A stretch of DNA of 64,000 nt from Larix kaempferi (GCA_027924585.1 BSBM01001138.1:8418001-8482000); one strand, 5' to 3'. Counted from the first letter of the stretch, positions 50,601 through 55,945 are shown. A program made the numbers and translations. Notes: generated from the letters alone by a model not told the origin.

Positions 50601-53538
50601 CTATGAATATAAAGAAGAAACATTTGTCATTTTCGCAGTGAAAAGGAAGATAACATGACACATGTTGAAAGAAGAATTGTGTCAAAATGCCAAGACTATT
50701 CATCAGAAAATTGACACCATCGTCGAAGAATTCAATAAATTGCTAAATGACAACTAAATTTCGCCTCAATAATCCTTCCAAACAAAATGCAATTGTCCAG
50801 TATGATTAAAACTATGTTGCGGGAAATGTGGGCCCCAACCCCGTTTCCAGCGTTTCATCGTTTTGAAACCTTGAAACGCATACCGTACGGCCCTGAAACG
50901 CATTTTCGTACGGACGGAACGTGATTCCAAGATGGAAACGCATTTCGTCCGTACATAACGTGTACAAAATGCGTTTCCTTTACGGATTTATTTAATGAGG
51001 TTGCGTTTCCAAAAACAATACCACCATGGTGCAATGGTATTTGGTACTATTGATGATAATGTTTAAGAATTAAAGTATTTTTAACATTACCATTAATTGT
51101 TTCAGGATGTTTGAGAGTGGTTCCGACCTCATCGGACTTCATATGCAAAAAGTAGAATTTTATATCCCATTCGGAATTCACCAGACTTAATAGTTTTCAG
51201 GATTTCAGGATTGCAAAGTTTCCACTAGATTCTATCATGTATGAGGGTATGGAATTGGCATTTAATCAAGCACATCAACCCCTACGTGTCCCTTGATGTT
51301 GGTGGTGTTGATTGTGGAACTCCTCTGTCATGACCTTAATAAAAATGTACTCTTCACCCAAACAAATCACTTACTAAGCATGGGAAGCTTTTTTTACCTT
51401 ATTTTAACGATTGGATTAGGAAGTTTCATCAAAATTGTAGGGTGTTGAGCCGTTAACTAATTTCCTTGGAGGATCAACTTTGAAATTCGAGTTAGAGGCA
51501 AGGGATAGAGCCTAGAGGAGGGAGGCATAGGGTGCTATTGATGAATAGGATCCCAATATAGGCAATGATTCGCCGATATGTATGATTTGTGATTTATATT
51601 TCACATTCATTTTTTTAAATGTTCTTGCTCATATATATATATATATATTTCACATTCATGTTTTTAAATGTTCTTGCTCATATATATATATATATATATA
51701 TATCAGGTTTCACCAAAATTTTGGAGGCTCACGTTTCCCCCGTTTCAAATTTTCCCCGTTTCGTGCAACTTAGGATTAAAAGGGTAAACTCTAAAATCAA
51801 ATCCTTCAAGAAATAAGTGATGACCATACCTTGACTGTTGACAATTGCAACAAATGGCTGAGACTAGTTATGATGATAAGCTGCTTGATAAACAACTTAT
51901 TTGTCATAGTTGTAATAAATAAAAAACAGCAGTGTTGTTGAATATTCAATGAAGAATCAAGTATATTCAAGTATTTGTTCTTTTTGATTCTGGCAGCACC
52001 AAACATTTCATTGATATATCCTTGGCTTGCTGTTTGAAGCACTTTAGTTTCACTTAGTCAAATTTTAGCAGTGAATGATTATCTACTATTAAATATTTGT
52101 TGTTTTAAAATGCCATAAAATGGATATGTTGATGCATAATTATTCATTTCAAATTTGATGTACAGAAATCCTCTAAAATATATCGACACTTTACATCCCT
52201 TCCCTGCTTACTGTTTTTGTTGCACTGGAGTCTTGTATTCAAATTTCAAACTTACTTCATGCTCACCATCATTTCGAAGTATTTAGACAATGCCTTTATT
52301 AACTCATTATCAGATCCAAGAGGTTTTGATTGTATAACCCCTTGTTGGATTGAGTGAATAATCTAAAAATTTCATATATTTCTGGTTGGAATTGCATCAT
52401 CTAGGTAGAACAAGCACACTTCTGGTAAATTTATTGAATGATGGATCATTCAATTCAAAATCGCTTGGGAGAACCAAACATGCTCGAAGAATCTCCACAA
52501 ATTATTTAGCTACAGAATTAGGCAATATGAACATTTTAACATCTTCACGCACACTCAAAGAAACTCTCTAAGCAAAAATAGCTTACCCAAATAGGCAATA
52601 AGATTATAAGCGACCCATATTTTTAGGATGTCCACTGCTTTTAAAGTACATGATGCATTATTTTTTGCTGCTAAGTTCAATAAGAATGTGTACAATGCAG
52701 TTATGGGAATTTTACTGTCAAGGTCCATATGTTGATAAAGATGAATAATGTTATGTATGGTTGAATGTAATCTTTGGAGAGCATCAATGTTATTAGTGCA
52801 TTGCTTTGGCAAATGGATGCATTTTTACTTAGGCTTGTAGTATAATTATTATTTTCAGCATTTCATGGTTTCTGTTTCATCTGATATAACCTCTCTGTAA
52901 TTTCTGCAGCATTTTGTAGTTTACAGTTCTTCGGTTGCAGTGATTTTAACCAAATTTCATATTGGGATTTTTTTAATAGTAGGCCTGATTTTGTCATATG
53001 TTGAGTGATTTTCTAGAAAGCAATGTTAGTCAAAATTATTTCCTTCGACTGAGAAATGTCTATGTACCTTGAACCTTCCTTTTTGTCATTATATGGCCAC
53101 AAAGTGCTTCTGTGTTATGTATTTGAAATATTTCTGATACAATCAGACTGTCTTTAAAGGATTACATTACATATTAGTCAGTCTTGAAATTGGATTTTAT
53201 TACATATTAGTTTTCGTTGCAGTTTGAAGTCTCATTTTCTGGGCTGTAATTTGTTGCTCTTTGTCCTTCTCTCTAATGTTGACTCGCATAATTAACATTT
53301 CTTAAGCATTTGGATAAAATTATTTTTTGCATGGACTGAGAAATCAATGCTTTTTATGTTTTAGTGGTTTAATTTTGAAATAATTCTCCTATATTTTGTT
53401 TTTCTGTTGCATCTCCAGGATCCTTCAGATAAAAGGAGAATTATGTGTGACACGAAACTACGGGAACTATTTGGGTGTGAAACATTTAATGGTTTTGGCG
53501 TTACCAAGCTTTTAACTACCCATTTCTTGAAAACATAG
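8921..53538 (+). CDS. SWIB/MDM2 (BAF60b-type) two-domain protein gene, 3' part, five exons
   Basis: Join 8921-9032, 9163-9337, 40690-40743, 40919-41118 and 53419-53538. All four introns are GT-AG, and the phases agree (2, 0, 1, 1, 0), giving 220 residues and a TAG stop. Two SWIB domains are separated by a Lys/Glu-rich linker. The first contains [17 protein letters not shown] and [12 protein letters not shown]. The second contains [17 protein letters not shown] and [13 protein letters not shown]. This matches the C-terminal two-thirds of plant DEK_C-SWIB-SWIB proteins such as Arabidopsis At3g19080 and At4g22360, which are nuclear and presumed to act in chromatin remodelling; the role here is inferred from the family. 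The first visible exon opens in phase 2, so at least one more exon lies upstream. I searched 5.6-8.9 kb and found no DEK_C coding. Introns 2 (31.4 kb) and 4 (12.3 kb) are filled with transposons, yet no exon carries a stop or frameshift, so the gene is probably functional. Confidence 0.9.
9163..9337 (+). CDS. SWIB gene exon b: rest of first SWIB domain
   Basis: The acceptor is TGTGGTTAG (AG at 9161-9162). The donor is AATG|GTATGA (GT at 9338). At 175 bp it leaves in phase 1. It encodes the conserved core [17 protein letters not shown], the loop [13 protein letters not shown] and the last helix [10 protein letters not shown]. The first SWIB domain is cut before VVKQ, whereas the second is cut after NNLQ. 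The two domain copies therefore do not share intron positions. Confidence 0.92.
9439..9516. repeat. 34-bp inverted repeat (foldback)
   Basis: The arms at 9439-9472 and 9483-9516 match at 32 of 34 bases around a 10-nt loop. Near-identical ACTTAAAATAATG(C/T)TG copies flank it at about 9393 and 9514. This could be a tiny foldback MITE or a hairpin in the SWIB pre-mRNA, since it lies about 100 bp into the 31-kb intron. Confidence 0.8.
9735..11010. repeat. CT-microsatellite-bearing direct repeat pair
   Basis: A segment of about 200 bp (near 9840-10040) recurs at about 10790-11000. Shared landmarks are AGTCATTGTAATT, GTTCAAG, TTTATGTTAATTATGTTAGCAC, then CT runs and AAAATTGC. Between them at 10300-10500 is a roughly 70-bp tandem pair sharing GCAACACAGAACA and GCCGAGGGAAC. 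No coding is supported. Confidence 0.65.
11034..11815. repeat. two-copy tandem repeat, about 390-bp unit
   Basis: TCTCATGCTTTGTTTAAG at about 11133 recurs 390 bp later. GATGTAAAGGGCCATTGAAG and GGTTCACCATTAAGTGGTG repeat at the same offset. The copies have diverged moderately. No open reading frame of note is present. Confidence 0.85.
12001..12370. repeat. four-copy minisatellite, about 75-105-bp units
   Basis: Four successive units share GAGCTCTTTGAAGGAAATCA, ATCTATTGATGGTTGAAAT and TGATAAAAAATAAAGGG. The first two also share ACACCCAAGGGTGGATTGT. Unit lengths drop from about 105 to about 75 bp by loss of the leading part. The function is unknown. Confidence 0.85.
12371..13028. other. intron sequence, no recognisable feature
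   Basis: I see no coding region or repeat boundary here. The last eight bases (13021-13028, GTTGAGAT) are the left target duplication of the adjacent hAT transposon. Confidence 0.4.
13534..14100 (-). pseudogene. hAT transposase C-terminal dimerisation region
   Basis: The minus strand at about 14050-14090 reads [16 protein letters not shown], the hAT C-terminal dimerisation signature (SxCERNWSxF). After a probable intron with acceptor CTCTTACAG near 13870, [17 protein letters not shown] follows, then a Glu/Gly-rich acidic tail encoded by the CT-rich stretch at 13630-13690. The plus-strand Ser/Cys-rich ORF over the same bases is a shadow of that tail. Confidence 0.8.
14218..15201 (-). pseudogene. 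hAT transposase core
   Basis: Coding resumes at the solo-LTR edge with [18 protein letters not shown]. The hAT catalytic region follows: the IIDNA segment carries the first catalytic Asp, and [15 protein letters not shown] is the conserved C-x2-H block. A frame shift near 14800 joins to [12 protein letters not shown], then [28 protein letters not shown] and [10 protein letters not shown], typical of plant DUF659 hAT proteins. The core is largely open, which suggests recent decay. Confidence 0.88.
15202..17706 (+). repeat. 2.5-kb solo LTR (family 1) inside the hAT transposase
   Basis: It starts TGTTAATTTTTTTAG and ends AAATTTCAACA (TG...CA). The flanks are GTTGA at 15197-15201 and 17707-17711, a perfect 5-bp target duplication. 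Removing it rejoins the transposase at VDAST-YVKD. A second copy is at 31778-35644. A TATA-like CTATTTATAGAG near 16343 suggests plus orientation. The first 500 bp form an array of short palindromes. No gag or pol is present, so it is a solo LTR left by recombination. Confidence 0.9.
17646..18584 (-). pseudogene. hAT transposase N-terminal part: BED finger and DUF659 start
   Basis: Reading minus, the probable start is [17 protein letters not shown] near 18479. A BED-type zinc finger follows: [19 protein letters not shown] with a later H, a DNA-binding domain. Next comes the DUF659 region: [18 protein letters not shown], the acidic-basic helix, [20 protein letters not shown] and MKSVDAST. Coding is broken after VDAST by the solo LTR at 15202-17706. 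Frame changes lie between the two open segments (18096-18584 and 17646-18023). Confidence 0.88.
19174..20600. other. intergenic-like sequence, probably including part of gypsy 3' LTR
   Basis: I see no protein coding. The gypsy 3' LTR runs leftwards into this stretch, but its far end cannot be fixed because no second LTR copy is in the window. A minus-strand TATA-like GTGTATAAATACACC near 19430 may belong to another LTR remnant. Confidence 0.4.
20601..21038 (-). repeat. 3' LTR start region of gypsy chromovirus
   Basis: It lies directly downstream (minus strand) of the chromodomain stop at 21039. TGATGACATTTACACCC near 20960 on the minus strand is a plausible LTR start. A TATA-like GTTATAAAAGAAAGG near 20705 could be its promoter. 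The left end was not determined and the 5' LTR was not found. Confidence 0.45.
21039..21314 (-). pseudogene. chromodomain of gypsy chromovirus
   Basis: The conserved chromodomain reads [15 protein letters not shown], then [18 protein letters not shown]. It would steer integration to marked chromatin. It stops at 21039 after MSSSA. It is separated from integrase by the hAT element but in register with it once that element and one target copy are ignored. Confidence 0.9.
21323..22260. mobile_element. non-autonomous hAT element with AACCGG subterminal arrays
   Basis: The ends CAATGTTTTAAAAACTGG and, inverted, CAATGTTTTGAAAACCGG match at 16 of 18. A perfect 8-bp target duplication GGTTAGAC is at 21315-21322 and 22261-22268. 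The outer 160-180 bp on each side are saturated with AACCGG/CCGGTT words; the left array contains a 50-bp tandem duplication. The middle is AT-rich and non-coding. Confidence 0.95.
22262..23381 (-). pseudogene. gypsy integrase
   Basis: The zinc-binding HHCC domain is visible as [11 protein letters not shown] and CNLCQQNK. The catalytic carboxylates are all visible: Asp in [12 protein letters not shown], Asp in [10 protein letters not shown] near 22830 and Glu in [11 protein letters not shown]. The GPY/F-type end KPRFYGPY is present. Three frames are needed to read it through. The last codons (V-FHV) run straight into the hAT insertion, and SNLQKV continues on the other side. Confidence 0.9.
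23450..24600 (-). pseudogene. gypsy reverse transcriptase and RNase H
   Basis: RT blocks read in order: [66 protein letters not shown] and the catalytic [11 protein letters not shown] (FDD in place of the usual YVDD). RNase H follows with [14 protein letters not shown] and the HNSLKYF end block near 23570. Frame breaks lie near 24361 and 23842. Confidence 0.88.
24690..25220 (-). pseudogene. gypsy protease
   Basis: The minus strand near 25185-25150 reads [13 protein letters not shown], the retropepsin active site (D-G-G form). [12 protein letters not shown]-type sequence near 24980 is the second conserved block. In-frame stops occur after the active site. The tail [15 protein letters not shown] leads to the reverse transcriptase. 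Confidence 0.75.
25492..26502 (-). pseudogene. gypsy gag
   Basis: This 336-codon open frame is the capsid part of the chromovirus. It carries the retrotransposon gag core: [68 protein letters not shown] and the [10 protein letters not shown] end. A CX2C knuckle remnant ([15 protein letters not shown]) follows just downstream in another frame. It is the best-preserved ORF of the element. Confidence 0.9.
26536..26940 (-). repeat. Copia-type LTR copy 1
   Basis: It begins TGCCTCTATTGG and ends CCACACA on the plus strand, and matches 28318-28727 along its length (TCTAGGTATCCA/CCTAGGTATCCA, CTCCATAAATG, GAGGGTGTGTTG). No 5-bp target duplication is visible, so its partner end is probably lost. It abuts the gypsy gag start. 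Confidence 0.65.
26941..27930. other. AT-rich intron sequence, nothing recognised
   Basis: No coding, LTR termini or tandem repeat was seen between the Copia-type LTR and the SINE. It is ordinary AT-rich intron sequence. Confidence 0.4.
27931..28135 (-). repeat. tRNA-derived SINE (family B), longer copy
   Basis: The minus strand begins near TTAGCTCAACCAATTG (box A type). A degenerate box B follows (CCAATTTAAATCCCCC). The 3' half shares GGAAACCCAAGGGATGCTTA and CACATTTGTGAA with the copy at 8642-8794. A clean target duplication was not found. Confidence 0.6.
28318..28727 (-). repeat. Copia-type LTR copy 2, probable 3' LTR
   Basis: TG...CA-bounded repeat of about 410 bp, same family and orientation as 26536-26940. 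It directly follows (minus strand) the Copia pol terminus [13 protein letters not shown], as a 3' LTR should. The intervening polypurine tract is weak. Confidence 0.6.
28728..29955 (-). pseudogene. Copia pol 3' part: reverse transcriptase and RNase H
   Basis: On the minus strand the RT fragment reads [12 protein letters not shown], then [40 protein letters not shown]. RNase H follows with [39 protein letters not shown], a degraded NPVFHGRTKHIDIK-type block near 28930 and [20 protein letters not shown]. Several frameshifts are present. The 5' end is cut at about 29955, where hAT sequence begins. Confidence 0.88.
29951..30094. repeat. 38-bp direct duplication at the Copia/hAT junction
   Basis: A word of about 38 bp starting GCAATGGGTGACACAAGG occurs at about 29951 and again at about 30056. 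The inner copy is in the hAT frame (CVTH block). The outer copy sits exactly where Copia sequence takes over, so it looks like filler DNA from end joining. Confidence 0.75.
29956..31720 (-). mobile_element. second hAT transposon, 5' half of transposase only
   Basis: On the minus strand the end TAGTGTTGCAAAC (up to 31720) matches the terminal repeat of the hAT at 13029-19165. A BED finger lies around 30950-30850 ([19 protein letters not shown]). DUF659 follows: [37 protein letters not shown], the first catalytic Asp in ITDNVANYV, and [15 protein letters not shown]. The rest is missing and Copia RT follows. The BED and DUF659 parts are in separate frames. Confidence 0.88.
33821..34037 (-). repeat. 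tRNA-derived SINE (family A) in solo LTR 2
   Basis: On the minus strand the head GGCAGCTCAAGTGG fits box A and GTGTTCGAATCC fits box B of RNA polymerase III promoters. An A-rich tail (oligo-T on the plus strand at 33821) ends it. The target duplication is TAAGTTGTCTGACT (33807-33820) and TAAGTTGTCAGACT (34038-34051). It is absent from LTR copy 1, which confirms insertion. Confidence 0.9.
34350..35635. mobile_element. non-autonomous hAT element with CGTGTCC subterminal arrays
   Basis: A perfect 8-bp duplication ATTTTAAC (34342-34349 and 35636-35643) brackets it. The ends are CTCAGAAACC and, inverted, CTAAGTCACC (7 of 10). The left 200 bp and right 100 bp contain many GGACACG/CGTGTCC words in both orientations. 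Overlapping open frames at 34328-34796 are by-products of the arrays. Confidence 0.85.
35650..35930. other. intron sequence, nothing recognised
   Basis: Non-coding AT-rich sequence between the right target copy of the solo LTR and the first LINE fragment. No repeat was recognised. Confidence 0.4.
35931..36440 (-). pseudogene. LINE reverse transcriptase fragment 1
   Basis: On the minus strand [17 protein letters not shown] near 36290 and CPLSPTLFG near 36050 match the finger-palm region of non-LTR reverse transcriptases. Frameshifts are present. It lies head-to-tail with a second copy of the same stretch (36600-36839 plus 40252-40480), as shared GTTGGCGACAAGGGGCAACT blocks show. Confidence 0.75.
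36441..36839 (-). pseudogene. LINE reverse transcriptase fragment 2, 3' side
   Basis: On the minus strand [16 protein letters not shown] lies near 36750 and is followed by [17 protein letters not shown] near 36540, the expected RT order. Its upstream half sits at 40252-40480, beyond the 3.4-kb solo LTR. Stops occur. Confidence 0.75.
36840..40251 (+). repeat. 3.4-kb solo LTR inside a LINE
   Basis: The termini TGTTGCC and GGCAACA are perfect inverted repeats. AGTCT flanks both sides (36835-36839, 40252-40256). TCTATATAAT at 37791 and AATAAA at 37884 look like promoter and poly(A) signal in plus orientation. No pol coding or internal LTR pair is visible. Minor ORFs at 37205-37387 and 39521-39739 have no family resemblance. 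Confidence 0.85.
40252..40482 (-). pseudogene. LINE reverse transcriptase fragment 2, 5' side
   Basis: On the minus strand [19 protein letters not shown] and [12 protein letters not shown] are conserved non-LTR RT blocks. The fragment joins across the solo LTR to the CPLSPTLFG part. Its truncated 5' end at about 40482 lies 8 bp before a stray copy of the SWIB exon-c donor region. Confidence 0.8.
40490..40850 (+). repeat. duplicated exon-c donor region
   Basis: GAAAAGGTGGTAGTTTTTCCAT and about 95 bp after it (40496-40592) recur at 40739-40840, right at the donor of SWIB exon c. The left copy has the GT donor and intron start but only an A-rich remnant of exon sequence before it. See the exon-duplication finding. 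Confidence 0.75.
40690..40743 (+). CDS. SWIB gene exon c: 54-bp basic linker exon
   Basis: This mini-exon encodes [17 protein letters not shown] in phase 1 to 1. The acceptor is GATAGCAG (AG at 40688-40689). An AG three bases earlier would add one codon and keep the frame. The donor is AAAG|GTGGTA. The peptide resembles the start of the next exon ([16 protein letters not shown]), which suggests an exon duplication. The KxKRQK core looks like a basic nuclear-localisation or DNA-contact segment; that is an inference. It lies 31.4 kb from the previous exon. Confidence 0.82.
40919..41118 (+). CDS. SWIB gene exon d: linker and first half of second SWIB domain
   Basis: The acceptor is ATTAATAG (AG at 40917-40918). 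The donor is TTACAG|GTCAGT (GT at 41119). The exon is 200 bp, phase 1 to 0. It begins with a second copy of the basic linker ([11 protein letters not shown]), then a Gly/Ser stretch. The second SWIB domain follows: [20 protein letters not shown] and [15 protein letters not shown]. The domain continues in the exon 12.3 kb downstream. Confidence 0.92.
41119..44394. other. intron 4 sequence, nothing recognised
   Basis: AT-rich non-coding sequence. The 90-codon plus-strand frame at 43395 has no family resemblance and is not supported as a gene. Confidence 0.4.
44395..44698 (-). repeat. 3' LTR of the small element
   Basis: This 304-bp LTR carries one copy of the 99-bp block that is doubled in the right LTR. 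It runs from TGAAGCGAAC to TTCATTACA on the plus strand. Confidence 0.85.
45553..46071 (-). CDS. retropepsin-like ORF lacking the D-S/T-G active site
   Basis: This 172-residue ORF starts [14 protein letters not shown]. Its middle and end fit a retropepsin fold as found in plant LTR elements: an LVNQL segment, a hydrophobic strand VVAQFNVVS, then [15 protein letters not shown], equivalent to the conserved ILG-W block. Where D-S/T-G-A would stand it reads [19 protein letters not shown], so the catalytic Asp-Ser/Thr-Gly is replaced. A degraded Lys/Glu-rich region follows downstream (45500-44700). It is either an inactive protease or a domain kept for another role. Confidence 0.65.
   Translation of the reverse strand: MESHGENQGRFPQNFRKFVNVVLKVDGLIQGKNVYIVICPTFNKNHINVDLVNQLMLSELDVIENNTLLYDEKYEIKSLQLSIDDYKVVAQFNVVSMYQDTFDIILGSPWIDTLGTFILNKRKRFLTFRYKKKKITFQDVTMKSNSEVVSFEDYKDISKMISQEDHKSMQKI
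46673..47067 (-). repeat. 5' LTR of the small element with internal 99-bp tandem duplication
   Basis: It matches the left LTR, but the first 99 bp (46674-46772) are repeated at 46773-46870. The outer end is mutated (TTCATTATG in place of TTCATTACA). Confidence 0.85.
47068..47561. other. unclassified repeat-like sequence
   Basis: It contains small palindromes (CCTAGG...CCTAGG near 47081-47101) and a thrice-repeated GGGCACGA(T/G)TTTCGAGGAGG theme between 47406 and 47550. It resembles LTR sequence, but no ends were found. Confidence 0.4.
47562..47602. repeat. (TA)n microsatellite
   Basis: About 20 uninterrupted TA units lie next to the SINE at 47621. Confidence 0.95.
47621..47863 (+). repeat. 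tRNA-derived SINE (family C)
   Basis: TTAGTTCAAGCGG fits box A and GGATCAAATCC fits box B, 38 bp apart on the plus strand. A GACGGGGTGAGGCCCCTTC stem follows. AT-rich flanks with TTGATGTT on both sides (near 47602 and 47879) may be the target duplication, blurred by microsatellite growth. Confidence 0.7.
47864..49180. other. intron sequence with AT/GT palindrome, otherwise nothing recognised
   Basis: It begins with a CA/TA-TA/TG palindrome at about 47845-47910. No coding or element boundary was seen in the rest. Confidence 0.4.
49195..49422 (-). repeat. tRNA-derived SINE (family A), second copy
   Basis: It is homologous over its length to 33821-34037 (GACATGGGGTCTAGG, CACTATACC, GGGCACGGGTAAG). 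On the minus strand TAGCCCAACCGG fits box A and GAGTTCAAATC fits box B. The target duplication is ATTATATGTGACTT (49181-49194) and ATTATATGCGACTT (49423-49436). The tail is an (AAAT)n type. Confidence 0.9.
49437..50803. other. intron sequence with one short tandem repeat
   Basis: CTTATTCACTCTTA-TCAACACACAT with CTAATCAAGGC is repeated 56 bp apart near 50335 and 50391. No coding was found. It may be an old LTR, but no ends were seen. Confidence 0.4.
50812..51773. mobile_element. non-autonomous hAT element with CGTTTC subterminal arrays
   Basis: The 8-bp target duplication GATTAAAA is at 50804-50811 and 51774-51781. The ends are CTATGTTGCGGGAAA and, inverted, CTAAGTTGCACGAAA (12 of 15). GAAACG/CGTTTC words crowd the left 190 bp and right 50 bp, with CGTACGG words also on the left. 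A 53-bp tandem pair with (TA)n lies at about 51600-51703. Confidence 0.9.
51782..53418. other. intron 4 end, nothing recognised
   Basis: T-rich sequence with a normal polypyrimidine run before the acceptor at 53417-53418. No element was recognised. Confidence 0.4.
53419..53538 (+). CDS. SWIB gene terminal exon with stop
   Basis: The acceptor is TGCATCTCCAG (AG at 53417-53418). The exon encodes [19 protein letters not shown], then [14 protein letters not shown], then TAG at 53536-53538. It completes the second SWIB domain, so the protein ends with it, as in plant DEK_C-SWIB-SWIB proteins. The phase-0 join to 41118 restores the conserved NNLQ-DPSD sequence, which corresponds to DLQ-DPQN in the first domain. 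Confidence 0.92.
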   Translation, partial: DPSDKRRIMCDTKLRELFGCETFNGFGVTKLLTTHFLKT

Positions 53539-53900
53539 CCATTTTGTTGCAGCTATGTATAAGTGTTCTCAGGAAATGAGGCAAGTTTTGTTAGCTACAA
53601 TGTAAAGTAAATGCGTCTACAGCCCTGTACTTGATAATTATCTCATTTTTTGCTTTTCATTTTTTGGTGTTTCTAGGATAAGCCATGCTTCTTTACTACA
53701 CCTTTATTCACTACTACACTGTATTCAGGTTCACTAATTTCATTTCAATCAGGTTTGGGACTGTTCTCAGCTGTACTTGCATACAGGGTCTGGATTAAGG
53801 CAGGTTGGCTTATGAAGAAAGAAATGATCTATAGCATCCTGGCCATATCTGTAAAGTTTTGGTGGTTAAACATTTAGAATAAAGGGCTATTCTTCAAGTT
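53539..53900 (+). other. probable 3' untranslated region of SWIB gene
   Basis: Transposon-free sequence follows the stop codon. A canonical AATAAA lies at 53878-53883, about 340 bp downstream of the stop, a plausible distance for a plant 3' UTR. The cleavage site cannot be fixed from sequence alone. Confidence 0.4.
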
Positions 53901-54765
53901 GACTCGGTGGAGAACTTATTCTGATACCTTGTTTCATGAAAGTTGTATTGGTTACCCATCTTAGCTTCTGAAACTGGAAAGCTTGATTCAAGGTATATTT
54001 TATTTCCAAATGTGACCATAAAATAGACTATTTAAGCAAATTAACTGTCTATACTGAAACAGGCATTCACTCCATCCTTTGTAGGTCTCTTTGGATGAAT
54101 GCCTAGTCTTGGAATACACTATGATGATTATAATGTACATTACAATTCCACAGATTCAACCTTGTTCCCTATTAATCTCTTAATTGTGATTTGCTTTCAG
54201 CAATGCAATTTTTATCATTATCCTGTAACCCATTGAATGGCTGTCAGTGTAAGTTGGCCAAATTTTATGTATCAAATTTTGGTTGTATGAGATAACCTAT
54301 TGTGTGTAGAGCTTCACAATCTATAATTTCCTTACCATCATACCGCCCTGTTTTATGTACCTATGAATTAATTGTAGATGCTGCCAAGGGCTAAATTGCA
54401 AATCTTTCTCGAGAAGATTTGTTGTACATTTTTTATTGAGTTATTAGTAATGTGTACTTAAACATACAGACATTAATATGTAGTGTGTAGACACTGCTTC
54501 AATTGCAATGTTAACGGCAATCTCAACTTGCTTACGAGGAATTGACTTCCTATGCTATGTATATGTTATAGCACCAGAATCTCAATAGTTTGCATGAACT
54601 GTTTTGCCTTTATGATATATATATGCATGTTGCACTGAGTTTAGGGTCTTGGTGTCGAGTGGATGGGTTATGAGGATGGTTAGAAGACACCTCTAAATTT
54701 TCAGGGAATTGGTGGACATGAACAACAAAAAACATTTAAAAAAGACAAAACACAAAACATAAATT
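53901..54765. other. intergenic sequence downstream of SWIB gene
   Basis: AT-rich non-coding sequence. No gene or repeat is supported. Confidence 0.4.
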
Positions 54766-54770
54766 TTATT

Positions 54771-55945
54771 GAATAGGACTTTGAACTCCACAGAAGTAAG
54801 AAGTCTTAAATAATAGACCCAAATGACCTTGATTGTGCAGATATGAAAACTCGGACAAAAGAATAGATTATGGTGGAAGATTCTACGAAACATTGGAGTG
54901 AAAAATGCTGCTATGATTATACCTCAATCACAAAAACTTAAACACTGCAGCTGTGATTATACTCCATTATGAAAATGTACTACATAGTATTCTGACACTC
55001 TGCTGCGTGGGAGTGCCCCCCACCCCCTCACTCCCGCTCCCGAAGCTCGCTTCCATTGGAAGCTCACTCCCAAAACGCTCCCAGTTTTAGGTGCACGCTC
55101 CCGAGGCGCTCCCTACCTCTCCTATACTAAAAGCTTCTATACTAGGTTGATCATTTGATGAAAATGTTATGGTGCCTCCCTCCATTGCCAAGCTCATATA
55201 AAAGTAGTTATGGTTGATCATTTGATGATAATGTTATAAGTTATAATGACTAGATGATTGATGTTATATGGTTTAATCCATGTTTTCTATAGCTAATTCA
55301 ACATCCTACATGTTTTTTAGATATAAATCCATCAAAATATATCAAAATATATACTATATAAAAAATGCTCCTGGAATGCTCCCAAAACGGGAGTTTTTGA
55401 AAATTTCGCTTTTCGCTCCGCTCCTGCTTCTCACTCCCAACAGCATAGTTCTGACATGCACTGTGTAGTAACAACTATCATGGTTTGAATGTCAGACTAG
55501 TGAGTCAAATTTTTCTTAAAGAATTTGTCACTGCGTAGATAACAATTATCATGGTTTGAATGTTAGACTAGAATAGGACGTTGAACTCCATAGAAGTAAC
55601 AAGTCTTAAATAATAGGCCCAAATGACCTTGACTGCGCAGATATGAAAACTCGGATAAAAGAATAGATAAGGGTGCAAGATTCTACGAAACATTGGTGTG
55701 AAAATTGCTGCTATGATTATACCTCAATCACAAAAACTTAAAAACTGCAGCTATGATTATACTCCATTACGAAAACGTACTACATAGTATTCTGACATGT
55801 GACATGCACTACGTAGTAACAATTATTATGTTTTGAATGTCAGAGTAGCGAGTCATTATTTTCTTAAAGAATTTTTCACTGCCTAGATAACAATTATCAT
55901 TGTTTGAATGCTAGACTAGCAAGTCGATATTTTCTTAAAGAATTT
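54771..55945. repeat. tandem duplication, about 341-bp unit, split by a hAT element
   Basis: GAATAGGAC(T/G)TTGAACTCCA at 54771 recurs at 55571, with near-continuous homology for about 230 bp. Subtracting the 451-bp hAT element and its 8-bp duplication gives a 341-bp unit. A smaller 80-90-bp repeat (AACAATTATCATGGTTTGAA, TTTTCTTAAAGAATTTGTCA) occurs four times between 55460 and 55945. Confidence 0.88.
54998..55448. mobile_element. 451-bp non-autonomous hAT element (MITE) with GCTCCC arrays
   Basis: The perfect 8-bp duplication TTCTGACA is at 54990-54997 and 55449-55456. The ends are CTCTGCTGCGTGGGAGTG and, inverted, CTATGCTGTTGGGAGTG. GCTCCC/GGGAGC-type words fill the first 110 and last 75 bp. 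The middle is AT-rich. The second tandem unit has the uninterrupted target site, so the insertion is directly confirmed. Confidence 0.93.
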
